This document shows positions 12,420-25,733 of a DNA stretch of 64,000 bases, one piece after another. Under the pieces are notes generated by a model. It was not told the origin of the DNA and did not search any database. It was given only the letters and a program-made list of their open reading frames with translations. Each line of letters begins with the position of its first letter. Position 1 is the first letter of the stretch. A program made the translations under genes and the position numbers. The stretch is from Molossus alvarezi (Eukaryota; Chordata; Mammalia; Chiroptera; Molossidae): NCBI GenBank assembly GCA_037176705.1, contig CM073889.1, positions 104,363,890-104,427,889 of the forward strand. The letters are read 5' to 3'.

Positions 12420-12656
12420 TCCTCACCTGAGGACATTTTTCCACTTTTTGTTCAGGTAGAGTGGGAGGGAGAAAGAGGAACAGAGAGAGAGAGAAACATC
12501 GATGTGAAAGGGACACATCAAGTGGCTGCCACCCGCACGACCGACCAGGGCCGGGGACAAACTGCAAAGGAGGTACGTGCCCTTAGCGGGAACCGAACCC
12601 GGGTCTCTCAGGACCGCAGGCGGACGCTCTAACCGCTGAGCCAAACCGGCCAGGGT
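12394..12656 (-). mobile_element. VES SINE (long subfamily), perfect TSD
   Basis: Minus-strand copy with a poly(T) tract on the + strand, then ATCCTCACCTGAGGAC through CCAAACCGGCCAGGG. B-box sequence and a GA-rich stretch are intact. The perfect 17-base target duplication indicates a fairly young insertion. Confidence 0.97.
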
Positions 12657-12903
12657 GGAAGGTTTATTTTCTTCAGTCACAGAGCAGTTCAGAGCTTGAG
12701 ATGACATGAGGCAACACAGTGCAGTGAGTAGACCAAGTGCAGGTTTGGGGCGCTGACTTTCAGAGTCTCAGTTTCCATGTTTGTAAGTTGGAGATGCTGC
12801 CATAAAACAATCTTTCACAGAGGATGTGAGTAATATAAGGCATGCAAGTCGCAGTTATCCTTGGAAAAGCAGTATACCAGAGAGGTTCAAAAGTTGCCCA
12901 AGT

Positions 12904-13102
12904 AGTTCAGTCAGTGTGGCTCAGTGGTTGAGCATCAACCCATGCACCAAGAGGTCACCGATTTGATTTTCAGCCAGGACACATGCCCAGGTTGTGGGCC
13001 CAATGCCCAGTGAGGGGCACACAGGAGGTGCCTAATCGATGTTCTCTCTTATCAGTGTTTCTTTCTCTCTCAATGAAGGAAAAGAAAAAAAACATTTTTT
13101 TT
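12904..13102 (+). mobile_element. VES SINE (short subfamily)
   Basis: Begins 'AGTGTGGCTCAGTGGTTGAGC', contains 'CCATGCACCAAGAGGTCACC' and 'ATGCCCAGGTTGTGGGCCC', and has an A-rich tail. The target-site duplication AAAGTTGCCCAAGT is seen at 12890-12903 and 13103-13116. Confidence 0.95.
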
Positions 13103-13184
13103 AAAGTTGCCCAAGTGTGTCCTGGGGTAAGTTTCTTAAGCTGTCTTATTCTGTGTTTCCCATTTGTAAAATCAGGGTAATCTC

Positions 13185-13430
13185 GCCCTGACTGGTTTGG
13201 CTCAGTGGTTAGAGTGTCAGCCTGCGGTCCAGAGAGACCTGGGTTCAGTTCCCGCTAAAGGCATGTACCTCGTTTGCAGTTTGTCCCCGACCCTGCTTGG
13301 TCGTGTGGGTGGCAGCCACGCGATGTGTCCCTTTCACGTCGATGTTTCTCTCTCTCTATTCCTCTCTCTCCCTCCCACTCTGTCTGAACAAAAAATGGAA
13401 AAAATGTCCTCAGGTGAGGATTAAAAAAAA
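13185..13430 (+). mobile_element. VES SINE (long subfamily)
   Basis: Starts GCCCTGACTGGTTTGGCTC and ends GAGGATTAAAAAAAA. The target duplication ATCAGGGTAATCTC lies at 13171-13184 and 13431-13444. It is in inverted orientation to the copy at 12394-12656. Confidence 0.96.
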
Positions 13431-13659
13431 ATCAGGGTAATCTCACCACGTGATAATATTATGAAAATTAAAGAAAATAATGATTAGTGAGGTATTTAAC
13501 AAGTGAATATATTCAGAAGTTCTCAATATATCTTAGATCTCATTTCTCTTTCTAAGATAATTGTTTTCATTTCTGTTTAATGAAAACAATTTTAACCTCT
13601 CTTAATATATCAGAAAATGGTACAAAATATCCAATCTATAAATGATTAAAAAACAAAAG

Positions 13660-13800
13660 AGCCCCACTCTGCTGGACTTCTCTGTGGATGATCTCCTTAA
13701 TCCTCACAATACCGTAAAGTTGGTACTATTGTCTTCTCCACTTTATAGCTGAGAAAACTAAGAAATTGAAAGCTTACGCCACTTGCTCATGACAATTTAT
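13660..13800 (+). mobile_element. MIR SINE fragment
   Basis: Reads 'ctccttaatcctcacaatacc', 'ccactttatagctgagaaaactaagaaattgaaagc' and 'cacttgctcatgac', the usual MIR core order. Confidence 0.6.
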
Positions 13801-14055
13801 AGTTATCCTTTACTGCACAGCAAATTACCCCCGAAGCATAACAACATAAAAGAATCATTTATTTTGTCAACAGCTTCTGTGGGTCAGGAATCGAGGGGCA
13901 TCTGGCTAGGTACTTATGGTTCAAGGTCTCAAACTGTCTCAGCAGGTTTCTCAGACCACTGAACTGAGGTCTCCAGTTCCCACCACAAGTGCCTCTTCAC
14001 AGGTCTGCCAGCATGGCCACAAAATATGACTCCTGATTTTTCCCAGAGTGAGAAA

Positions 14056-14114
<59 letters not shown>
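14056..14114. repeat. Compound (TG)n(GA)n microsatellite
   Basis: About ten TG units followed by about twenty GA units. Confidence 0.97.
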
Positions 14115-14120
<6 letters not shown>

Positions 14121-14934
14121 AAGTCTTTTCAACCTAATTTTGGGGAGTAACATTCCACCATGTCTGCTGCATTCCATTGGTCAGCTGGTCAACCCAGCTG
14201 AAATGTGGCAGGGAACTCCACAAAGATGTGAATGCCACGAGGTGGGAATCAGTGGGAGGCATCTAGACACTGGCTCTGACACTCGTCACTACCAGTAGCA
14301 GAACTGGATAATGAATATAGGCAGTTAGACCTCAGTGTTGGGCTCTTTGCCACTATATTGAGAATAACTACAGAACACATATTTGTAAATGTTCTTTTCC
14401 TAAAGGGGACATTGATGGCCTCTGTGGATATCTGTGGATACCGTTCAGTAGAATTTGCTTGTCAAAGGACACCTGAAAATGTGAAGTTGGTAAGAATACT
14501 TACGAAAGGCAATAGACATTAAATTTCCAAATCGTCCAGATTATATTCTATACCAGGCATTGCAGAGAAGAGGTGGTAAGAAGAGGTGGAATGGGAAATC
14601 ATTTCACTTAAAATCTTCTCACTTCAAAATATTATCTTTAGTATTATATGTGTTGACCTCTCCTCCTCAAAAACTCTCATTCTGTCAAGTATCATTTTGA
14701 GAAATATCTACAGAGGGCTCAATTTCTGAAAATTGTAGCTTTAAAAGTAATCTCCACTTTAAATTTCCTATAGGTCGCATGTAGTGCTATGTTGAAGGAT
14801 GTCATAAAAGGTTTCAAACACCAGTGTGCCCTGTTCGGGGAGCTAAGAAATTTGACAAAGGAATTTCTACTTGAAAAATCTTTGTGCATCAAAGATTTGT
14901 GAGATATAAATTCAATTGTCAGTAAGCTGTATTA

Positions 14935-14936
<2 letters not shown>

Positions 14937-14984
<48 letters not shown>
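14937..14984. repeat. (TA)n microsatellite
   Basis: An uninterrupted AT dinucleotide run of about 48 bases, 50 bases upstream of a VES insertion. Confidence 0.97.
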
Positions 14985-14986
<2 letters not shown>

Positions 14987-15033
14987 GGTCATATTTGGCC
15001 ACAGAGCAGAGATTTATTGAAAATGCTTGATGA

Positions 15034-15240
15034 GCCTGCCTGGTGTGTCTCAGTGGTTGAGTGTCGACCCATGCACCAAGAGGTTGCCAGTTCAATTCCC
15101 AGTCAGGGCCCATGCCTGGGTTGCAGGCTCAATCTCCAGTAGGAGGCATTCTCTCATTGATGTTTCTATTTCTCTTCTGCCCCTTCCTCTCTCGAATAAA
15201 AACAAAAAAGAAAAATCAATAAAAACATTTTTTAAAAAGA
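15034..15240 (+). mobile_element. VES SINE (short subfamily)
   Basis: Has 'GGTGTGTCTCAGTGGTTGAG', 'CCATGCACCAAGAGGTTGCC', a B-box-like GTTCAATTCCC and an A-rich tail. The target duplication GAAAATGCTTGATGA is at 15019-15033 and 15241-15255. Confidence 0.95.
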
Positions 15241-16871
15241 GAAAATGCTTGATGATGTCGCTCTGAGATGTTTTACATAAACATAGCAATGCAGTACACA
15301 GCAAATGCTTTGAATTGTAGTGTGAGTGTGTGTGTTTCTGGCTCTCAAAACTGACATGTGTGGGGAAAATACCAAAAGACTTCAATACAGTGCTGTATCC
15401 AACTTTAGAGTGATTATTTTTGCAACAACTGTATTATAAGGAAGTGTAGATCACTGTGCCTCATTAGAAATCAATCATGGATCAAACTACTTCAAAACCA
15501 AAGATTTAGAATACTGACAATGTCATGTCAGGAAATAAAACAATGAGTATTATTGAGATGCAGAAACACAACAGATTATTGTTATTATTTAACTGACTTT
15601 ATTATTTGCAAACATTTTGTACCCAGATCAACAGCCAAAATGCAAAATGCTCCCAAAGTAAAATTTCTTTCCTCAGTAATGAAGAACTTGAAAATGGAAT
15701 ATGAATTTGAGTTTCTTGGGTTCTCTCAGTTAACTGAGAAATTTTGTGGCTTGCCAAATAATTTTACATTTCTCCATTCAAATGTATTCAGCTCTGACCT
15801 GATAACATTTATGAAATTCTGTCCATTGGTCATGCATATGTGTAGATACGTTCTTTGGAAATTTTTTTTTAAATCTACATTTTGTTTTCAATTTACAATA
15901 ATGTAATATAATGTGTATCTATAGTTGTGAAGTTCCTTAGATAAGAGGAATGTGATTTTTTTGAAAAAGTTTTTCCTTTGGTAATTGTGCATATCTGTGC
16001 ATGTTAAAAACTCTAGTAACTAGAACTGAGTGTAATTAATTTAAAATCATGTATATAACAGAAATCACTTCATTAGTTTCATAGATAGGAGTATATTGTT
16101 AAAATTATTCCAGTAGCTGGCTTGAATTTTATCTTTTTGTCAATAAGAGGTAGGGAACACTAAACATTTTGTAAGATGATATAAGAAGAAGATTAAAATT
16201 AGAGTAAATATTTCATAATATGATATAACTGAATAGGTAGTGAATAATGAAATTGAACAATGGTCATTAAAACTAGAAAATCTTGTGTAAGATATCCATC
16301 TGTGAGGTTAAGCCACTATAAGTAAAAAGTGTGTGGTATTCCTGGAAAACATTGTTCTGTTTAAATTAATATGACACTAAGCTGCACTGTGTTGGTTCTC
16401 TGAAAGTATTTCTATTTAAATGTAAATCCTAAGTATAATTATTAAGAATATATCTTTATTTTTTCTTTCCAAAACAAATTCTATCAAAAACAAATTCTTT
16501 CACAGAATTAACCAAAAATTCTCAGTTCCTCGTCCCACGCTATACAATATATTCAGTTTCAATTCTGAACAACCCAACATTTTTAATGCCATTGTTCTCA
16601 CTCAAGGGAGAGAAGGAGACAAAAGCTGGGGGGTGGCTTTATGGTGGCTTTGATTAATCATTCCTTTGTTTGAAACCACGGGAAGCTTTAAACCCCGGGC
16701 AATGCTTCTCAGGGGGAAGGGAGTTGTCTTTTCTAGAATTATTAGTAAAGGACTTTGAGGAAAGAGGTTGAGAGCCCACATGACACTGTGAAGAGCATGC
16801 ACGGATTTCAAGATGTGAAAATGTAGCCACTTCAGCTGCTTGTTGCGTGAATGCATAGGACTGAAAAGTGA

Positions 16872-17087
<216 letters not shown>

Positions 17088-17309
17088 TAGGAACAAATGA
17101 ATAATACCATGGGTGTCTTGTGAAGTGTGTAGCATTTTGATGTTCTTATCCCTTGGAAAGATCGACTTACCCATGACCTGGGTATGAGGATTTTCTTTTC
17201 CAGCGTTGTCAGGCTTTTGGATCCTGGTTTATGCTTTTGGACTGATTTCTCTAGTGTCTCTTTCCACAGTACTCTTAACTGCAAATACAAGGGGTGGTGG
17301 GAATCAGAG

Positions 17310-19000
17310 GATCAGTGGTTCAGTAAACTGATGATTTATTTGACGGCTGCTTGGAATTTCATTTTGCACAATGTCCCCATGGTCCATCCATGTTGTGACA
17401 AAGGTCAGGGTGTCTTTCTTTCTCATGGCTGAATACAATTCCATCGTACATATAGTACCACGTCGTCTTTATCCGTTCATCCGCTGATGGACACCTAGGT
17501 TGACTTTACATCGTGGCAGTTATGAACATGGGAGTACAGATATCTCTATAAGCTAGAGATTGTTTCCTTTGGATATAGCGTAAGTGGGATTTCTGGGTCA
17601 TCTGGTAGTTCTGTTTTTAAATTTTTAGGAACCTCCATACTGTTTTCCATAGTATCTGCACCAGTTTACATCCCCCCAACAGTGCATCGTGACCAGTACT
17701 TGTCCTCTCTTGTCTTTTTGGAGAGAGCCATTTGAAAGGGTGTGCGGTGATAGCTCATGTTGGCTTGGATTTGCATTTCCCAGAGGATTCGTGATGGAAA
17801 GCACCTTGTCATAGATCATTTGTATGTCTTTTTTTGGAAAAATGTCCATTTACTCTCTTTGCCCATTTTTAAATCTCATTGAATAGATTATTTTTACTTT
17901 TGAGTTTTATGAGTTTTTTTTTTTTTTTAATGTATTTTGAATATTCACCCATTATTGTTTTTTTGTGTATTGTGTAAGATAGGGGTCAGATTTTATATTA
18001 TTTTATGTAACAATTTAGTTTTCTCAGCACCATTTATTAAAGAGACTCTCTTTTTCCTATTGTACAAGGTGGGGGCAAACATAAGTTTACAGCTGAGAGC
18101 ACGCAAAATAGAGTTTATTTTTGTATTATTATTTATTAACTATTGTATTATTTTTCATATGAATAATTCTAAACCTACTTTTGTCTTACCTTGTATATTC
18201 TTGGCTCCTTTGTCATGAATTAATTGATGACATATGCATTAGCTTATTTCTTTCCTTTTCTTTCTTTATTTTTTTGCTTTTATCTTCAGATAGAGTGGGA
18301 GGGAGAAAGGGAGAAAGAGAGAGAGAGAAACATCGATGTGAGAGATATACATCATCTGGTTGCCACCAACATGACCACCAGGATCAGGGACAAACTGCAA
18401 CTGAGGCACATGCCCTTAGCAGGAACCGAACCCGGGACTCTCAGGTCCGCAGGCCAACGCTCTAATTGCTGAGCCAAACTGGCCAGGGCTGCATGGTCAT
18501 ATTTCTGAACTCCCTATTCTATACCATTGATCTATATTTTATGACAATACCAATACTGATTTGGTCATTACAGCTTTGTAATATAGTTTGAATTCAAGAA
18601 GTGTGATGTGTCCAGTTTTGGTCTTTCTTAAGATTGGTTTGACTGGCGTCTTTTGTCGTTCTATTTAGGTTTTAAGAATTCTTTTTTATTTTTGTGAAAA
18701 ATACCTTTGAATCTATAGATTACTTTTTGTAATATGGACATTTTAACAATATTAATTCTTTTAATTGATTAGTGCAGAATATCTTTCTATTTATTTGTTC
18801 GTGAGTTCTTCAGTTTCTTCTAGCAATGTCCTGTAGTTTTCAATATGTAGATATTTCCCTTTTTAATTAAATTTGTTCCTAAATATTCTATTCATTTTGA
18901 TGCTACTGTAAATTAGATTATATTCTTAATTTTTTCTGAGAGTTTGTGTGGTTGTACAGAAATGCAACTAATTTATGCTATTGATTTTGTATCCAGACAG
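17310..19000 (-). mobile_element. L1 LINE 3' portion, antisense, interrupted by a VES
   Basis: The + strand shows reverse-strand L1 landmarks in order. They include 'gctgaatacaattccatcgtacatatagtacc', 'catccgctgatggacacctagg', 'cctccatactgttttccatag', and after the SINE 'ccctattctataccattgatctatattt', 'tggtcattacagctttgtaatatag' and 'ttcttctagcaatgtcctgtagttttc'. The element is old with many frame breaks. Its boundaries are approximate. Confidence 0.85.
18250..18490 (-). mobile_element. VES SINE nested in L1
   Basis: A minus-strand copy from a T-rich tract through TTTATCTTCAGATAGAGTGGG to GCCAAACTGGCCAGGGC. It splits the antisense L1, so it inserted after that L1. 'gcat' flanks both sides, but a longer duplication is not clear. 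Confidence 0.92.
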
Positions 19001-19650
19001 TAGTATTTTCTTTGTTTGAAGAAAGGTGGGAATGGAGAGACACTTAAGCTATTATATATGCCATGATAATTTTTCCTGTGCCATTTTACTTTTTTTCCCT
19101 GCAAGCAAAAGATTTTTAAATCAACTTTATGGCTTTCTTCTCGTAGTTAAGAACAGGTGACTCAGCAGCTTGTATGAGATAGGATGTTCTGTAATAGAGA
19201 AGATGGTAACGGCAATAAAATGTATTTGTGGGGTAAGCTATATTTTCTCCAACCCACCAGGAACAACTCTAAGAAACCATACATTGTCTATATGCAGCAA
19301 GGTTAGAATTAGAAGACATCAAAAATCTGCCAAGAGAGAATTGGGTTTATTTTCCTTTTTCTCACTGGCCATCATATCTACAGAATAGAGTTGTGTGCGA
19401 AAACTCAAGAGAAAATAGTCCCTCAAACCTTATTGGAGGGAATTAAATGAGAAAAATGTGGAAGTCTCACAAGCAAAAATTTCCAAATCCCAGGACAAAT
19501 TTCAATCAAAGAATTCAGAACCACAGTTCCCTTCTTCAACTGAAATGAACTCTCCCCAGCAGAAAAGAGGTTTATAGATTTAGTTTTGTTTTCTCTTTGG
19601 ATTATTTCTACTACTGTCTTTTTATTTCATCTATGTGCTCTCTAACATTA

Positions 19651-19663
19651 AGAAGGATGTGTA
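19651..19663. repeat. Target-site duplication of VES at 19664 (left copy)
   Basis: AGAAGGATGTGTA is repeated exactly at 19918-19930. Confidence 0.95.
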
Positions 19664-19917
19664 GCCCTGGCCGGTTTGGCTCAGCGGTTAGAGCGACGGC
19701 CTGCGGTACAGAGAGACCCGAGTTCGGTTCCCACGAAGGGCATGTACCTCGGTTGCAGTTTGTCCCCGGCCCTGGTTGGTCGTGCGGGTGGCAGCCACTC
19801 GATGTGTCCCTTCACATCGATGTTTCTCTCTCTCTCTCTTCCTCTCTCTCCCTCCCGCTATATCTGAACAAAAAATGGAAAAATGTCCTCGGGTGAGGAT
19901 AAAAAAAAAACAAAAAA
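19664..19917 (+). mobile_element. VES SINE (long subfamily), perfect TSD
   Basis: Starts GCCCTGGCCGGTTTGGCTCAG, with B box GTTCGGTTCCC, a CT-rich stretch, and a tail GGGTGAGGATAAAAAAAAAA. It is among the best preserved copies in the window. Confidence 0.97.
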
Positions 19918-20219
19918 AGAAGGATGTGTAGGCAGAATGTGTAGAATGACCTTTATCAGTTCACTCCAGGAAGACTGATACAAGCCAAAGTTCACTACTT
20001 TTTTAAAACTATAAATTAACTGTTTTATTCATAGTGTGTTTCTGTAATTTCTTTTCCTTTTTCAAAGGCGTAGTCTCCTTCAGAAAATCCAGTAACCCAT
20101 TTCCTTCTCTCTTGATTTGGCACAGCATGCAAAACAGTCTCCTTGAGTCACAGAAGGAAATGATTCCAAAAGTTAAAGTTCAACAAAAAAGAAAACAATA
20201 AATGAACTAGTGAAAAATT

Positions 20220-20430
20220 GCTTTTGTCTGTGATCATGGACAGATCTAAAATGGGTTTATGTCTGTGGTGAGCGTCTCGGATTCCACTGTGATGTGGGAC
20301 GTGGACAGTGTGGGAGGCTGTGCATAGGGCACTTTTGCTGTGAGCCTAAAACTGCTCTTAAAAAAAAGATGTATTAAGAAAGAGAGAAATGAATAAGTAA
20401 ATAAATAAATAAAAGAAAAAAATAAATTTT
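20220..20430 (+). mobile_element. L1 LINE 3' UTR fragment with A-rich tail
   Basis: Contains 'ggaggctgtgcatagggcac', 'ttttgctgtgagcctaaaactgctcttaaaaaa', which is the conserved end of old L1 3' UTRs, followed by AAATAAATAAATAAA-type tail sequence. Confidence 0.75.
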
Positions 20431-22478
20431 TCTCTCTGTAGATTTTGTTTTGTTAATTTGTTTAAAAGTGGTAATTATTAAATAAAGGTAGTTATAGAAC
20501 TATTACATAATATATACTATAAATATAAAATATCATATAACAATTATATAAAGTGATAAAAATATAAGATTCTTAACATAGTGCTTAGCTCAGTAAATTT
20601 TGAACCTCATCTAAAATGAAAAGGCAGAGACATTCTACTCCTAGATTTCATAGATTTTAAAAATATATATTAGGTTCATCTTAAGGATTTCTTGAGCAGA
20701 GCCATGTGCAATGCAAAAGGAATGGGAACTAATACGTGTTTCCCAGTGACTGCTTGGATAAAAAAAAAAACTTAGTGCCCTCTTTTCTAGGGAGCTAAAT
20801 ATTCTCTAAATCACTGTCAGAAACAGTTAACTTCCAGCCATTCAGTATTGGTTTCTAAATGCCTTGGAGAAACTAAATAACCCTGCTTTCTCTCAAGCAG
20901 AAAGCACTTCATGACTCTGGCTAGAGATGTCTTATTAGTCACCTTGAGAAACAGTGAAAGGCACACATAAGAAAATAAAAATCTGTGCAAGTGCAGAGAC
21001 TCTTCTTCCTCCAAAGGTGTCTCAAAGAGCTCTGAGCTTTACAAGAGATTAATCACTAAAACTCAGTCCCCAATGCGATGATGCTTTCTGAAGTCACAAA
21101 TACAGTGAATGTCTCTCCTACCATACGAAAAGAAAGATATAGTGTATTTGCGTTACACACGTGTGGTGATATAGCGATAGAGGGTTTTACAGTTTTGATG
21201 GACAGATTTTCCTTTTCCTCTCAATGCACTGTAGCTGTGATCTTAGCCTCCCCAGGCACGTGAATGTACTTGGGAATAAGAAGCAGAGCTCTCTTTTGAA
21301 AACTTCAACCAATAGAATGTCTTGAGGCCAAGTCACCATAACGTTGGTACCCGCACTTCCTCATCTTTGAAACAGGTAGTGAAAGTTAGATGGTTTTCAC
21401 TGTTCCTTTCAGGTGCAGCGTTGTCTTAGCTAGTGAGGAGGCTGGTCAACTTTTTTCACGTTATTTTTCTGCTCCAGCTCTACCCCACATTGGAGAGAAA
21501 CTAACAATGGGACTTGACCTAGATAAAATCGGGACTGCAGTGGAGGTCATGGATTTTTCTCTAGGATCTTATCAAAAATCCAGGCTGTGAGGCACTGGGG
21601 TTACTCAGAAATGTTGCATGACGCGATCCAAGACTGATGTGTGAAGTGTGTCCCTGAAAGTGTCCATGTCTCGAAGTGTCTTTGCTTAGAGTTATAAGTG
21701 CGCTTTGTTTCTTTCAAATGTTGCGATTTTAGACGCAAGAAAAATCTTCATTTCCATTCGTGCAATATTTTTGCCAGGTATTTTGTTGCATTTATTTATG
21801 TGTTGACATAAATTTTTATAAAGCGCCCCGAGATTTGACTCTGCTATGTAATTGTGTGTTATTTGTACGATGAGTTTCTGCTGTTTCATCAAACAAGTGC
21901 CTTGCTGGGACATGTTTGATTCTCGTCTACTCTCTGAATCACAGTCGGGCTGCACTTTGTGGGTGGAGGGAGGTTTTCTTCGCTGTCAGGCTCTCAGCAC
22001 AGCTCAATGTGCTGTCACGGGCCAGGCCGTCTCGTTCACACGGCTGTCGCGAAGCTGGTGCCTCCACTCGCAGGGCGAGACCTTCTCTCCAGAGGAGCAG
22101 AGGGTACAGTGTTTGTTTAAGACGAATCCCTGCCGTAAATGTCAGCCAGGTCTGAATAGCATTTATTTCGTTCCCTATTAAGTATAAAATTTGTGAATTG
22201 TCTGTGGAAACCTGAACCTTGTCCACTGTGTTAGGTATTAAGCAAAAGTGTCATTTGGGACGAAACAAAAACAGTCCCTTATGAGTCACTGATGCATTTA
22301 GGCAGGAGGATGGGCCCTCCCGTTGTCCACCTAGCAGATTCGATGAGGCACTTTCCTTTTCACTGTGTGGTGCTAAGGATTGATTTTACTGAAGAGCTGG
22401 CCCCTCGCCACCAAGCACCATCTCTCCCCTCCAGTCAAGAACTACATCATTCCCATGGGAGTCATGGTGGCCAGGTGA

Positions 22479-22506
22479 AAACCCGGCGGGGGGGGAGGGG
22501 GCTGGG
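22479..22506 (+). other. G-rich tract, possible G-quadruplex (intronic)
   Basis: Runs of eight and five G separated by one A, then CT and GGG. It lies in the transcribed (+) sense of the intron. Confidence 0.6.
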
Positions 22507-22574
22507 TGTAAGAGAATTGTATTTATAGAGATGCTGAGGGGCAATGACATTACAGAGAATGAGCATGGGAGCAG

Positions 22575-22588
22575 CCCCCCCCCCCCCC
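22575..22588. repeat. Poly(C) tract, 14 bases
   Basis: An uninterrupted C run, about 75 bases after the G-rich tract. Length may be unreliable in an assembly. Confidence 0.9.
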
Positions 22589-23025
22589 ATTCAGGGCTAG
22601 CATCAGAGTTCGTGTGAAGCTTGAAGTTTTTAAGAAACTGAATTTCAGAAGACTAAAATCATGCATGTAAACTTTATTAATGCTATGATCACAATAATAT
22701 TTTAACATAGATCTCTTTCATTTCAAACATGTAGGAGAAATGAGAAAATGATGATGGGAGAAATAAGGAAAAGAAAAACTCATGAAATATGATTTCTTTA
22801 ATGGCTAAAGCAATTTTTAAAATATGATGTGAATTAATTGCAATCCATCTTCTATAGAGGGAATTACTTAAGGCATATTTCTAAGGAAAACTGCAAAATG
22901 TCTTTCCCAAGAGAAGTATTTTTTATATGCTGATATGGACCCTTTAACAAAAACCAGCCCAGTGGTAATGAAGAGGGGGACCTATATGTATAGGTCCCTG
23001 TAGCTGCTTCTCTCTGACCTAGAGT

Positions 23026-23026
<1 letters not shown>

Positions 23027-23066
<40 letters not shown>
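23027..23066. repeat. (TA)n microsatellite
   Basis: About 20 uninterrupted TA units. Confidence 0.97.
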
Positions 23067-23073
<7 letters not shown>

Positions 23074-24837
23074 GGGCAATTGACCATTAGTAATTTTCTC
23101 CTTTAGACTGAATATGAGTTCATACTAAAACCCTCATAATTGTCTCTGTCTCTGAAGCTATATGTTCAACCACTAGTTATACAATCTTGAATGAACACAA
23201 GCACACAGGTTCCTCTGCCCTTTACTCTCCAACAAGCATGTAGACTTTAGCTCCTTATAATACCTACCCAAAGACCACATCCCCTTGCTCTTATCTGAGC
23301 AACAACATCAGCAGGAATGTGCCTTGATGTTTTCCTTGCAGCTCTTGCAATCATATGTGTGGCCCTCTCCATCTTCCCAGGACTTCCTGGCTTAGCGATA
23401 AGGTACTTCTGTTCCAGCTCTCCTGGCTCCTGGAGTTCTATCCACTTTGCTCTCTTAGCTACATTACTCTTGTTTGAAGAACTGTTTTTTCAAATCTTTG
23501 CCTGTTTTCTGGTTCTGGTTGCTATGTTGCTAAATCCTGTCCTCAGCCAACCCTTTATCTCCTCATCTCCATCTTTGAGTGGGATTAAGCCTGAAGGCTT
23601 CTACATGACCCAGAGGACCCCTAACCCTTTCTGAATATAGAAAAATGAGTTTTAACATCATATACCGTCTGAAGGCACACTTTACTGTTGCATATCTTTA
23701 ATAGTGTGTTTTGTTCTTTTGTATCTTTAATCTCTACTCCCTTTAGCATGATCAGATTTTTGTTTTATCTCTTTTGCCCTTTGTTGACCTCATTGAGTCT
23801 CCCAGAGAGCTGCTTCGAAATTATCTCACAAACTCATTATCTTGAAATAGTTCCTGGTTAAAAATATCTTTCAGAAGTGAGATCTTATCTTCTATTACTG
23901 CTTTTATTTTTTTTCAACTTATCCAATAGAGCTTTCTTAAGAAATAAATCATCAGGGATACTCTTATTTTATCAACACTTCTATTTACTATTTCCATGTG
24001 CAGTTTAACTTGGACCTACTGACTTTGAATATGAATGAATAAGGTCAAGTCACAGTGCCCTTGGCATGGGAAACCGCCTTGCCAGGATTTAAGTCCCCTC
24101 AGCTGTGTTCTCTGGAGAAAAGTTGTGTTTCCTTATACAAAATTGTCCACATACCAAAAGCTGTCGCAAATGAGTATGCGAAACCACTATAGTAATCTAA
24201 CTACAAATTACAAGGTTTGCTACAAAAGAGAAAAAAATTATAATTCTGCATCCAGGTAGCTTATTCGCACAGAGTAATCTCTCATGTAACTTTTTGGTTG
24301 GATGGACTTTTATTTTGATATGGAAGATAATGATAGGGGTGTTATCTGTATCATTTTATTAGCGATGCCTTTAACACCTGGGAACTCTGATTTGTTTGAT
24401 AGTTGGCATGGCATGTTTAAATCACGGAAAAATTGGCATATTGGCTGGTGGATAATAATGCAGCTGTAGCCGGGTTTGGTACATTGAATTTCACTGACAT
24501 TGCCACTTATGAAGGGAAAAATAACTCTTTTTTCTCGCTTCATCATTTATGATTACAGGGTCCAGACAGTTCAGGCAATAGAGTGCATGCTGTATATATT
24601 TTACTACTATTCCTGAAAAAAAGATGCCTGTTTCGCTGGATCTATTTGTATTGTTTAAAGAGGCAGTGCTATCCTATCCCAAAAATATATGAAGAAGAAT
24701 GAGGATGCTCATAACTTGAAGAAGAGATTGGCCGGGTCCTAGCATAGCATTCTGAACTGATCCAGGGCCCCAGGGTGACACGGGGGGTGCAGGCGTTGTC
24801 CTGGAATAATGAGTGGATGTTCTTGTCTCCATTGCAG

Positions 24838-25050
24838 CGGTGAATGAAGGCCCAGCAGCCCACCAGCCACCCATGTTGCCCCCAGCGCAGCCTGAGCATC
24901 CCGTCAGTGAGGAGGCACCAAGCAGAACCATCCCCACGGCCTGTGTGCGACCAACTCACCCGCTCCGCAGCTTTGCTAACCCCTTGCTACCTCCACCAAT
25001 GAGTGCAATAGAACCGAAAGTCCCTTACACCCCGCTCCTGTCTCAGCCAG
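24838..25050 (+). CDS. DCC: DCC netrin receptor, exon with P2 proline-rich region
   Basis: A 213-base exon (2 + 210 + 1), acceptor attgcag, donor CCAG|gtaaag. With the A from the previous exon, its first two bases CG make Thr, then [20 protein letters not shown]. Most of the rest, [39 protein letters not shown] and LLSQPG, appears identical to human DCC. It covers the conserved P2 region with several PxxP motifs, the part linked to SH3 adaptor binding such as Nck. The tyrosine aligned with human 1363 (rat 1361) is at 25026-25028. The start of the exon varies most (VNEGPAAHQ where I recall VSEGPTTQQ in human). The last G starts the Gly codon completed 26 kb downstream. The exon is unmistakable by protein match and phase. 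Confidence 0.97.
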
Positions 25051-25733
25051 GTAAAGTGCCTGTTTGTTCACACTGAAAAGGGTTATTGTTGGTGCCTCTA
25101 CTTCAGCGCATGAGGGCTCCTGAGATGGCCGGCTGCAACATACGTGTTCGACAACGATTACATGCTCATGCCTGGTACTGATGGTTGTAGTGCAGCTCTT
25201 ACGTATCTGCTGAAAAGCAACTGGCTTGTTGTCGGTGCCCGGCAGCTCTTTGGAGAAGTGTTCATTAACCCTGCATGCCAGTCGAGCACTTTACTACAGG
25301 CTGTAGATCTGCCCTCCAGAGAATGTTGGGAAAGTTCTTGATCTGCAGTCGGCTACACGGGTCCAGTGATTTAAGGCTAGACCCCAAAACCACAGTTAGA
25401 GCTGCAAAAGGCTGCAAACCACCTTTTAGGGAAAAGCACATACTCGGATAATTCTGCTCTGCACCTTTCAGCAGTCCCCTTCGGGGGTTATTTCAGAGTT
25501 CCGGGGCCAGAAAGAAGTGTCAGAACCGGTGTGGGATCCAACTTTCTCATTGCAGAGAAAAAGAAACTGAAACTTCAGTAGATAGGAAGTAACATCTCTA
25601 CGATGTCTTTCTAAGAGCATCAAACGGCAGAGGTGAGAACCAGGAACCCTGGTTACCAGCGAGGCGTCGTGTTATTATCTCGGCTGGCGTCCAGTGGGCT
25701 GAAGCAGGACTCCTTCTTGTTTCTGGCAGGGAT

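Noticed and set aside
12423..12707. Recurrent 60-105 codon frames with MAQRLERRPAV-like starts or Ser-Leu repeats, here and at many other places
   Set aside because: They are chance reading of VES SINEs, and recur wherever the SINE does.
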